Shown here: piece after piece, positions 1 through 5,313 of the stretch
Layout of the letters: each line of letters begins with the position of its first letter
Position numbering within the stretch: the first letter of the stretch is position 1
Assembly: GCA_026389415.1 (NCBI GenBank)
Contig: JAPLHX010000138.1
Coordinates: forward strand, 1 to 5,458
Length of the DNA stretch: 5,458 nt
Reading direction: 5' to 3'
Source: Coprothermobacterota bacterium
Lineage (GTDB): Bacteria > Caldisericota > JANLFM01
Translations under genes and position numbers: made by a program
Notes under the pieces: model-generated
Told to the model about the DNA's origin: nothing
The model's database searches: none
The model's input: only the letters and a program-made list of their open reading frames with translations

Positions 1-405
1 GCCGGACAAGTCCGCCACGGTCAAAGTTTTCAATTTCCGGTTGGATAACGCGGACAAGGCATCCAGATTTGGTGCCGATTCTTCCTGGGGAATCGGAGGA
101 TCCGGGGACAGCGAAGGGGGAGCATCCACTGCGCCGGAATCGGCGAGGGCGGTTTCTGTGGGAAGGACAACCTCATTTTCGGAGGAGATTGGCGCGCTTT
201 CGGTCGCCACGGACAGAGCAGGGTCCGACTGGCTGTGATCGCAAATCCCATCGTCGTTGGTATCAACGTAACGGGGACACGCTCCGGGGTAAGGATCGTC
301 CACCAATCCCAAAGGGCAATCGTCCCAGGCCAAAGCGGCAGGGGTACCCACCCATAAAATGCCGACAACAAGCAGCAAGGTCAAGATCCATCGGGTTCGT
401 TTCAT
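1..405 (-). CDS. Exported protein with EF-hand-like loop, N-terminal part (runs off left edge)
   Basis: The frame stays open for 135 codons from an ATG at 405-403 to the window edge, so the C-terminus is missing. The start is set by AAAGGA about 8 nt upstream; the ATG at 410-408 stops after one further codon. Residues 1-26 are a signal peptide: K2, R3 and R5, a hydrophobic core at 7-20, and an A24-L25-A26 cleavage motif. The mature N-terminus (28-59) has cysteines C30, C43 and C55 and a D48-T-N-D-D-G-I-C-D56 loop, which fits the DxNxDGxxD calcium-binding pattern of EF-hand or thrombospondin type 3 repeats. Residues 60-113 are a Pro/Ser/Glu/Ala-rich linker. From 114 a more ordered segment begins (NRKLKTLTVADL). 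The C-P-x-G-x-V-x-D-P-Y-P-G-x-C head resembles, from memory, exported proteins that continue into membrane or 4Fe-4S domains, but none is visible here. It is divergent from the gene at 589. Function unknown. Confidence 0.75.
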   Translation of the reverse strand, partial: MKRTRWILTLLLVVGILWVGTPAALAWDDCPLGLVDDPYPGACPRYVDTNDDGICDHSQSDPALSVATESAPISSENEVVLPTETALADSGAVDAPPSLSPDPPIPQEESAPNLDALSALSNRKLKTLTVADLSG

Positions 406-588
406 CGCATAATTCCTTTCTTCCCCTAGACTGCACCATGTTGCTCAAAGGCGAGTCAAAAGAAGATCAGAAATTGATAAGAACCTTCTCGTCGCTCCTT
501 ACCCAATTCTGTTCTGTCCTTGAGCGGATTCTGAGGGTCGGTTGCTACGCTTTCCTCAACACTATTTTCTGAAAGGAGCACGAAAGAA
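406..588. promoter_or_regulatory. Divergent intergenic region between two exported-protein genes
   Basis: These 183 nt separate two outward-facing genes and must hold both of their promoters unless transcription enters from elsewhere. I see the two ribosome binding sites (AAAGGA for the minus gene, AAAGGAG at 572-578 for the plus gene). I see no -35/-10 pair good enough to name. The best partial matches are TTGACT on the minus strand at 459-454 and TATTTT on the plus strand at 563-568, each with a poor partner. No strong dyad is visible. Confidence 0.35.
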
Positions 589-1173
589 ATGAAGAAGCTC
601 GTAGTTTTGGGAGTAACACTAGTGATCCTGCTGGCGATTGCCGGCACGACCCTGGCTGCCGGCACGGGACCGGGGAACGGATCCGGCCAGCCGATGATGG
701 AGGGAACCAATCCTGTAAGTCTAACCGGCACGATCGTGGACACCAGCCACTATGCCGCGGGAGTAGGGTCGGGTCGACAAGAAGCCTCATCCTACCTTCT
801 CTTCCGTACCACTGACGGGAAGGAGATCCGTCTGGTAGTGGGACCGTCCTGGTATCTGGATAGCACAGGGCTGACATTTGCTGCCGGAGATGCGGTGACG
901 GTCACCGGCTGGTACGAAACCGATGGAGACTTGGCAGTTGCCTCAGTGGCCATCAGCGGGAAAACCATCACCTTGCGCGGCGCGGATGGCCGTCCCCTCT
1001 GGGCCGGCAAGTCCAACCGGGGGATCAATCGAGCGGGAAATGACCCAAGCCAGGGCAACAACGGGAATGCCCAGCCGCTGTGTGATGGGTCCGGTTTCGG
1101 ATCCGGTCGACAAGGAAATCCGGGAAATGAAGCTCGTTGTGACGGAACCTGTCCCTATTGCACTGCACCATAA
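589..1173 (+). CDS. Small exported beta-rich (OB-fold-like) protein with cysteine-rich tail
   Basis: 194 residues, started by AAAGGAG at 572-578, 10 nt before the ATG. Residues 1-24 are a signal peptide (K2, K3, hydrophobic 4-18, cleavage near A23-A24). A Gly-rich spacer follows, then a compact domain at about 44-137 made of alternating beta-strand-like segments: V43-S-L-T-G-T-I, R81-L-V-V-G-P-S-W-Y-L, D101-A-V-T-V-T-G-W-Y and I127-T-L-R-G. This layout recalls small OB-fold-like exported proteins with G-P-x-W-Y, V-T-V-T-G-x-Y and D-G-R-P-L-W signatures; that likeness is from memory and not a database match. The tail at 140-194 is Gly/Asn-rich and holds C165, C184, C188 and C191, including a CDG repeat and a terminal CPYC, which suggests metal binding or disulfides. 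It is probably monocistronic, because a strong terminator follows 19 nt after the stop. Function unknown. Confidence 0.85.
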   Translation: MKKLVVLGVTLVILLAIAGTTLAAGTGPGNGSGQPMMEGTNPVSLTGTIVDTSHYAAGVGSGRQEASSYLLFRTTDGKEIRLVVGPSWYLDSTGLTFAAGDAVTVTGWYETDGDLAVASVAISGKTITLRGADGRPLWAGKSNRGINRAGNDPSQGNNGNAQPLCDGSGFGSGRQGNPGNEARCDGTCPYCTAP

Positions 1174-1192
1174 CGAAGCGAACGTACACGCC

Positions 1193-1226
1193 AAGAAAGA
1201 GCCGCTCCAAAGAGCGGCTCTTTCTT
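1193..1226 (+). terminator. Intrinsic terminator, perfect 15-bp stem
   Basis: The arms AAGAAAGAGCCGCTC (1193-1207) and GAGCGGCTCTTTCTT (1212-1226) are exact reverse complements around a CAAA loop. The GC-rich upper stem and the T-rich 3' flank (CTTTCTT) fit Rho-independent termination of the gene ending at 1173. The A-rich 5' flank means it could also act on the opposite strand. It separates the exported-protein gene from the two-component operon and ends only 17 nt before the regulator's ATG. Confidence 0.9.
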
Positions 1227-1229
1227 CAG

Positions 1230-1238
1230 TGCTAGAAT
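1230..1238 (+). promoter_or_regulatory. Extended -10 promoter element for a probably leaderless operon
   Basis: TGC-TAGAAT (1230-1238) is a TGn extension directly in front of a five-of-six match to TATAAT. The expected start of transcription, 6-7 nt after the hexamer, falls on the ATG at 1244. No Shine-Dalgarno exists between hairpin and ATG, which fits leaderless translation. No -35 match is present; that position lies in the terminator hairpin, and the TGn extension can compensate for this. Confidence 0.55.
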
Positions 1239-1243
1239 CAACT

Positions 1244-1912
1244 ATGCGGATCCTGGTGGTGGAAGATGATCGGCGAATTGTGGACCTGCTCAAGCGCGCA
1301 CTGCAGGCGGAGGGCCACGTGGTGGAAGATGCTGCGGACGCTCTGGATGGATTCGCTTTAGCCACCTCGGCCTCGTACGACGTCTTGATCGTGGACTGGA
1401 CAATCCCCCGCGGAAGCGGACTGGAGTTGATTCGCGACCTGCGTCGGGAAGGGGTAAAGATCCCCGTCCTGATGCTCACCGCTCACGATACCACCTCCGA
1501 CAAAGTGCAGGCACTGGACGCCGGCGCGGATGACTATTTGACCAAGCCCTTTGCGCTGGAAGAGATTCTGGCCCGATTGCGCGCGCTTTCTCGCCGAAGC
1601 GAAGGACGCACGAGTGAGGTGTTAAAGATCGCGGATTTGACGATCGATGTGCTGACAAAGGAAGTGCATCGGGGCGGGCAGACGATTTCTTTATCGGCCA
1701 AGGAGTTCGCTTTATTGGAGTACCTGGTGCGCAATCAGGGCGTGGTGTTGTCTCGCGACAAGATCGCGGAGAACGTCTGGCAGTATCCCTACGCCGCCGA
1801 AGGCCATGTGATCGATGTCTACATCCAATACTTGCGGGAAAAAGTGGACAAGCCATTTGCCCATAAACTGATCCATACCCGGCGTGGCATGGGATACGTG
1901 GTGCGGGCGTAG
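1244..1912 (+). CDS. OmpR/PhoB-family response regulator
   Basis: A 222-residue DNA-binding regulator of a two-component system, of the length usual for the OmpR family. The receiver domain (2-117) has the acidic pair D8-D9, phosphoacceptor D51, T79 and K101 in the K-P-F motif. The winged-helix effector domain (about 126-222) has the S-A-K-E-F-A-L-L-E-Y helix at 151, the recognition region G187-H-V-I-D-V-Y-I-Q-Y-L-R and the R-R-G-M-G-Y wing at 213. The frame is open back to 923, but only M1 at 1244 starts a normal receiver (MRILVVEDD), so the upstream part is a shadow. There is no Shine-Dalgarno; a -10 element 5 nt upstream suggests a leaderless mRNA. D51 is followed by W-T where L-x is more usual, a minor oddity. 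The kinase gene follows without a gap, so the pair is co-transcribed. Its targets are not visible; the adjacent exported proteins are candidates by position. Confidence 0.95.
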   Translation: MRILVVEDDRRIVDLLKRALQAEGHVVEDAADALDGFALATSASYDVLIVDWTIPRGSGLELIRDLRREGVKIPVLMLTAHDTTSDKVQALDAGADDYLTKPFALEEILARLRALSRRSEGRTSEVLKIADLTIDVLTKEVHRGGQTISLSAKEFALLEYLVRNQGVVLSRDKIAENVWQYPYAAEGHVIDVYIQYLREKVDKPFAHKLIHTRRGMGYVVRA

Positions 1913-3304
1913 ATGAATTTCCGTCTCCGACTGACCTTGCTCTTTGCCGGCCTTTGTTTTCTGCTGTTTGCCCTGATCTCGGCGGGTGCCTACTGGGCGT
2001 TTGCCTCTGCGGCCTGGAAGGAATTGGACCAGAAGCTGGTGCCGCGCGGGGAATCGCTGGCCGGTCGGATCGAAATCTCCGGAGACCGTGCCTCCGCCCC
2101 CGGCGGGTTTGGCAAAGGCGGTCTGGAGGAGCGGATCGATGTCGTCTTCTCCTTGGCGGGAAAAATTCTGCTGGCCACATCCGGCATCCAGGCGGCTGCC
2201 CTGCAACCATCATCCGCCTTGTCACCCCAACTGATGGAGGGTCAAGTCGTGCTGCAGGACCTGCAACTGGTCGATGGAACTGCCGTCCGCGTGGCTTACA
2301 TTCCGCTTTTACGCGACGGAAAATTGACCGGGGTGTTGGCCACGGCGATCCCGCGGGAATCGACTGAGCGGTCCTTGTCCAACCTGGCGATCACGCTGCT
2401 TGTGGCCAACGCGATCCTACTGGTTTTGGCGGCTGTGATCGGCTGGCTGCTTGCGCGCAGTGTATTGCAGCCCGTAAAACGAATGCGTCAATTGGCGGAA
2501 GAAATCAGCCTGCAAGATCTGGAGAAACGAATATCGCTCGAAGGCCCACGGGACGAGTTGTATGCGCTGGCAGCGACCTTCGATTCGATGTTGGATCGTC
2601 TGCAGAAGGCGGTCACCGCCGACAAGCAATTTTTTGCCGAATCGTCCCACGAGTTGCGCACTCCGCTGACGATAATCCAGGGCAATCTCGATTTGGCCTT
2701 GCGGAATCCCCTGGCCACGACGGACGAGTTACGACAGACACTCCGGCTGGCCAGAGATGAGACCGAAGCGATGTCTCGTATCGTCGCCGATCTGCTCTTT
2801 TTGGCGCGTTCCGACACCCAGGCGCTGGAGATGGTGCGGGAAACCGTGCCCTTGCGAGCCTTGCTGGAGGAAGTCGTTCAACTTTTGACCCCATTGGCGC
2901 AAGAGAAAACGATCCGATTAGAAATCGCAGGAGAGGACGTCCCGTTCCGGGGAGATCGGGGGCTGCTCCAGCGCATGCTCTTGAACCTGGGAGAGAATGC
3001 CATCCGCTATCACCAGAAAGAAGGCTGGGTTCGGTTCGGTCTTGTACGAGAGAATCAATCGATCCGGATCTGTGTGGAAGACAACGGCTGGGGGATCCCA
3101 TCCGAGGAATATCCACTTCTGTTCACCCGCTTTTTTCGGGGGATCGAGGCCAAGCGACAGGAGCCACAGGGAACCGGCTTGGGGTTGGCCATTATTGCGG
3201 AAATCGCTCGTCGCCACGGCGGAACCGTGGAGGTTCGGAGTCAATCCGGAGAAGGCAGTTGCTTTACCGTCGTCTTCCCTGTCGCTTCGATTCCCACCCG
3301 CTAG
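1913..3304 (+). CDS. Membrane sensor histidine kinase, partner of the upstream regulator
   Basis: 463 residues. TM1 spans about 7-29 and TM2 about 157-181, enclosing an extracytoplasmic sensor region of some 125 residues with no domain I recognise. A HAMP linker (about 182-234) follows. The HisKA domain has H246 in S-S-H-E-L-R-T-P. The ATPase domain shows the N box (N358-L-G-E-N362), G1 box (D390-N-G-W-G), F box (F404-T-R-F-F) and G2 box (G420-T-G-L-G), so all catalytic motifs are intact. This architecture is that of OmpR-partner kinases, including the metal-sensing CusS/CopS type, but the signal cannot be assigned. The ATG directly follows the regulator's TAG (1910-1912), with no clear Shine-Dalgarno, so translation probably depends on ribosomes finishing the regulator. 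It should autophosphorylate H246 and pass the phosphate to D51 of the regulator. Confidence 0.95.
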   Translation: MNFRLRLTLLFAGLCFLLFALISAGAYWAFASAAWKELDQKLVPRGESLAGRIEISGDRASAPGGFGKGGLEERIDVVFSLAGKILLATSGIQAAALQPSSALSPQLMEGQVVLQDLQLVDGTAVRVAYIPLLRDGKLTGVLATAIPRESTERSLSNLAITLLVANAILLVLAAVIGWLLARSVLQPVKRMRQLAEEISLQDLEKRISLEGPRDELYALAATFDSMLDRLQKAVTADKQFFAESSHELRTPLTIIQGNLDLALRNPLATTDELRQTLRLARDETEAMSRIVADLLFLARSDTQALEMVRETVPLRALLEEVVQLLTPLAQEKTIRLEIAGEDVPFRGDRGLLQRMLLNLGENAIRYHQKEGWVRFGLVRENQSIRICVEDNGWGIPSEEYPLLFTRFFRGIEAKRQEPQGTGLGLAIIAEIARRHGGTVEVRSQSGEGSCFTVVFPVASIPTR

Positions 3305-3344
3305 AGGTCCGCCAGGCTAACCTCCGCGGCCGCTGATTAGATTA

Positions 3345-3368
3345 AGTGATGATGTTCGTCACTATCAT
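3345..3368 (+). promoter_or_regulatory. Candidate operator dyad overlapping a -10 element
   Basis: AGTGATGATGTTCGTCACT (3345-3363) is an imperfect 19-bp palindrome: seven Watson-Crick pairs and one G-T pair out of nine per half. It runs into TATCAT (3363-3368), a five-of-six -10 match. A good GGAGG ribosome binding site (3378-3382) and the flavoprotein ATG (3393) follow. No -35 match is seen. A repressor bound to the dyad would block this promoter. The regulator is not in the window; the half-site spacing does not fit CRP or FNR. Confidence 0.35.
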
Positions 3369-3392
3369 GCTTAGACTGGAGGTCCATCTCTT

Positions 3393-4784
3393 ATGAAAAT
3401 TGCAGTCCTCAACGGAAGTCCCAAAGGCAAGTACAGCATCACGCTCCAGTCGGTGAAATACCTTCAGAAATATCATCCGGCCGTTGAATTCGAGATATTC
3501 GATATCGGCCAGAGGATCAAGCAGATCGAAAAGGATCTTCCGTTCTTCGACTCCATTGTGGAAGGGGTACGGGGAAGCGACCTGATCCTCTGGTGCTATC
3601 CTGTCTACACCTTTCTGGTACCCTACCAACTGCTAAAATTCATCTCATTGATCTTCGAACGCAAAGCCGAAGCCAATTTCGCAGGGAAATACACCAGCCA
3701 GTTGCTCACGTCCAAGCATTTCTACGACCACACCGCCCACAATTACATCTGTAATATATCCGAAGATCTTGGAATGAAGCACATCGTGGGTCACTGCGCA
3801 GACATGGATGACCTTCAGAAACCAGAAGGACGCAAGCGCCTGCTTCAGTTCGGCGAAGAATTGCTTTGGACGGTGAGGGAGAACCGCCCGCTACCGCGCA
3901 AATACTCACCACGGGAGACGCCTACGCCCCGTTATGCTCCTCCCGAGAAGCTGCCCCTAGTTTCACCGGTTGGCGAGAGCGAAGTCGTTCCCTATGATGT
4001 GGTGTTGGTGACCGACTGTACTGACTCCGATTCGAACCTGGGACGGATGATCGCGGTCTTTAAGGCGGCCCTGGTCAACCCGCTGCGCGTGGTAAACCTC
4101 AACGATTTCCAGTTTGACGGAGGCTGTCTGGGCTGCTTTCACTGCGCTGTTGCAGGAAACTGCGTCTACCAAGATGGCTTCGACGAGTTCCACCGCACGC
4201 AGATCCGCAGCGCCGATTGTGTGATCTTTGCCGCATCCATCAACCATCATTGGTTCAACCCGGTCTGGAAGTGCTACGACGACCGTCAGTTCTACAATGG
4301 TCATCGCATCAGCTCGATGGGCAAGGCCGTGGGTTACATCATCTCCGGCTCCCTCCAAAACGAAGCCAATCTGCGCGAGGTGCTGGAGGCACGCAGCGAA
4401 ATGGCGCGCACCTACCTGACAGGCATCGTCACGGACGAAGTAGCATCCAATACGGTGACGACTCTCCTGCTCCAGGATCTGGCAGTCTCAACCTTGCGCG
4501 CCATCGCCACCAAGGCATCCCGCCCGGTCAACTTCCTTGGCGCAGGAGGAATGAGGATCTTCCGTGACCTCATTTATGTTATGCGCGGTCTGATGCGGGA
4601 GGACCATCGCTTTTACCAGAAGCATGGTCTCTATGATGACTTTCCCCAGCGCCAGTGGAAGCGCACCTTACAGATGATCTTCCTGGGCTCCTTCCTCAGG
4701 CAGAAACTCATCGGCAGAAAAGCTTCGGCGAATTTCAAAGAAGTGCTTTTGAAGCGATACGAGAAGATCATCAGAAAGAATTGA
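3393..4784 (+). CDS. Tandem flavodoxin-fold oxidoreductase with iron-sulfur flavoprotein-type second half
   Basis: 463 residues, preceded by GGAGG 10 nt before the ATG. The first half (1-165) begins with the FMN phosphate-loop signature N7-G-S-P-K-G-K-Y-S and has W67-C-Y-P-V-Y followed by P77-Y-Q-L-L-K, typical of NADPH-dependent FMN reductases and iron-sulfur flavoproteins. A Pro-rich linker lies at about 165-197. The second half (about 200-375) restarts the fold (Y201-D-V-V-L-V-T-D) with a diverged Thr/Ser/Asp-rich phosphate loop. It carries C245-x2-C248-x2-C251-x5-C257, the compact cluster that binds 4Fe-4S in the Isf family. The last 85 or so residues (F381 onward) are a basic, hydrophobic extension I do not recognise. 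It is probably a cytoplasmic electron-transfer or reductase protein using FMN and an Fe-S cluster; the substrate is unknown. A dyad upstream may control it. Confidence 0.85.
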   Translation: MKIAVLNGSPKGKYSITLQSVKYLQKYHPAVEFEIFDIGQRIKQIEKDLPFFDSIVEGVRGSDLILWCYPVYTFLVPYQLLKFISLIFERKAEANFAGKYTSQLLTSKHFYDHTAHNYICNISEDLGMKHIVGHCADMDDLQKPEGRKRLLQFGEELLWTVRENRPLPRKYSPRETPTPRYAPPEKLPLVSPVGESEVVPYDVVLVTDCTDSDSNLGRMIAVFKAALVNPLRVVNLNDFQFDGGCLGCFHCAVAGNCVYQDGFDEFHRTQIRSADCVIFAASINHHWFNPVWKCYDDRQFYNGHRISSMGKAVGYIISGSLQNEANLREVLEARSEMARTYLTGIVTDEVASNTVTTLLLQDLAVSTLRAIATKASRPVNFLGAGGMRIFRDLIYVMRGLMREDHRFYQKHGLYDDFPQRQWKRTLQMIFLGSFLRQKLIGRKASANFKEVLLKRYEKIIRKN

Positions 4785-4787
4785 CAA

Positions 4788-5195
4788 ATGAATTGGAGAC
4801 AACCACCAATTTCTTTTAATAGCGGCTGTCCGCAATTCTCCCCTCCAGGCTCAGGCGGCGTTAGAAAAGTGTCAAATCGCGAAGGAAATCGAAAATGTCT
4901 GAACAGCCTGCGGCAGCGTGATATTGGTCAGAAAATTCTCGAAGGTATTCGTGATGTAATGGTTCACAAGACTGGCAAGAAAACTTTGCGCATCCATACG
5001 TTAAAAACGCCGGCGCCACCCTGGGTTGTCCGCGCAAACTTGAAATTATCGCAATCAGTTTTTGCCAGTCTGATGGGTGTTAGTTTGCGCACCGTTCAAG
5101 ATTGGGAACAAGGGCGGCGCAAGCCAAGTGGACCCGCTGTCGCATTGTTGCGCATTGCTGAACAAAAGCCTGAAGTCTTTACACAACTTTTATAA
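4788..5195 (+). CDS. HigA/NadS-like helix-turn-helix antitoxin (start unresolved, possibly frameshifted)
   Basis: From about residue 44 (R-D-I-G-Q-K-I-L-E-G-I, base 4917 on) this matches the XRE-type antitoxins of RelE/HigB-like toxin pairs. The DNA-binding part is S88-Q-S-V-F-A-S-L-M-G-V-S-L-R-T-V-Q-D-W-E-Q-G109, followed by R-R-K-P-S-G-P and L-R-I-A-E-Q-K-P-E-V-F. Such proteins repress their own operon and neutralise an mRNA-cleaving toxin. The coordinates give the longest open frame, from an ATG 3 nt after the flavoprotein stop. Residues 1-40 do not look like an antitoxin and this ATG has a poor ribosome binding site. The best start signal (AAGGAAA with ATG at 4895) is in another frame and stops after eight codons. 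The next in-frame ATG, 4959, would keep only the helix-turn-helix (78 residues). No intact toxin gene adjoins it. The gene may be a broken or solitary antitoxin. Confidence 0.7.
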   Translation: MNWRQPPISFNSGCPQFSPPGSGGVRKVSNREGNRKCLNSLRQRDIGQKILEGIRDVMVHKTGKKTLRIHTLKTPAPPWVVRANLKLSQSVFASLMGVSLRTVQDWEQGRRKPSGPAVALLRIAEQKPEVFTQLL

Positions 5196-5279
5196 CCAAA
5201 AATATCTTTCGGGCGCAAAGCCACCCAACCCCGGCTTACAATTGTCGTGCTTCGCTCCGCACGCAACTGAAGCCGATCG
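4861..5279 (+). mobile_element. Candidate integron gene cassette carrying the antitoxin
   Basis: The stretch runs from the TT of a GTTAGAA string (4860-4866, one mismatch from GTTRRRY) to the G of the GTT at the 3' end of the attC-like hairpin. That gives 419 bp holding one gene with a short 5' leader, the plan of an integron cassette. By hand count, 4921-5210 is about 46% G+C, clearly lower than the kinase gene (73% in 2041-2100). Antitoxin and toxin-antitoxin genes are known cassette cargo. Against it: the left GTTAGAA is not the end of a recognisable complete attC, and no integrase gene is in the window. Confidence 0.35.
4882..4897 (+). promoter_or_regulatory. Strong ribosome binding site and ATG out of frame with the antitoxin
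   Basis: AAGGAAA (4882-4888) stands 6 nt before the ATG at 4895-4897, the best initiation signal in this region. The frame it opens reads M-S-E-Q-P-A-A-A and stops at TGA (4919-4921). Removing one base, or adding two, between 4898 and 4917 would join M-S-E-Q-P-A to R-D-I-G-Q, an antitoxin N-terminus of normal length. This points to a frameshift or a sequence error. Confidence 0.6.
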
Positions 5280-5285
5280 TTCGGC
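5223..5285 (+). repeat. attC-like imperfect hairpin (integron recombination site candidate)
   Basis: Outer boxes are ACCCAAC (5223-5229, an exact RYYYAAC) and GTTCGGC (5279-5285, one mismatch from GTTRRRY). Short unpaired spacers (CC and ATC) lead to a long stem, 5232-5250 against 5259-5275, with an 8-nt loop. CGGCTT pairs with AAGCCG, CA with TG, TTG with CAA and CGTGC with GCACG. A5238 and T5245 are unpaired and both lie in the left arm, and A5241/C5267 becomes a T-G wobble when the bottom strand folds. In attC sites extrahelical bases also sit in one arm and the bottom strand is the one recombined. The 63-bp length fits. Alternatives are a transcription terminator (there is no T-run) or a small palindromic repeat. 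Confidence 0.55.
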
Positions 5286-5313
5286 GAACCAAGGCACAGT
5301 CCAAGGAGGAATC

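Noticed and set aside
30..371. 113-codon minus-strand open frame beginning MLSAFYGW
   Set aside because: It overlaps, in another frame, the minus-strand gene that has a signal peptide, a ribosome binding site and a coherent mature region; its own sequence shows no domain logic.
431..459. Minus-strand promoter with TTGACT at 459-454
   Set aside because: At 16-18 bp spacing the -10 candidates match TATAAT in three positions or fewer.
1150..1170. CPYC as a glutaredoxin active site
   Set aside because: The motif sits at the extreme C-terminus with no thioredoxin fold around it.
923..1243. N-terminal extension of the response regulator by 107 codons
   Set aside because: It crosses the upstream gene and the terminator hairpin, and the receiver domain begins exactly at the ATG at 1244.
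1476..2225. Long minus-strand open frame (249 codons) and a similar one at 943-1479
   Set aside because: Both lie opposite well-supported regulator, kinase and exported-protein genes and have Arg/Pro/Ser-rich shadow composition.
3305..3344. Palindrome GCGGCCGC (3326-3333) as a terminator of the two-component operon
   Set aside because: It has no loop or T-run and is too short; no convincing terminator was found between 3304 and 3393.
4785..4866. A second complete attC just left of GTTAGAA
   Set aside because: No upstream RYYYAAC box and no arm complementary to CTCAGGCGGC could be found; only the 3' boundary string looks right.
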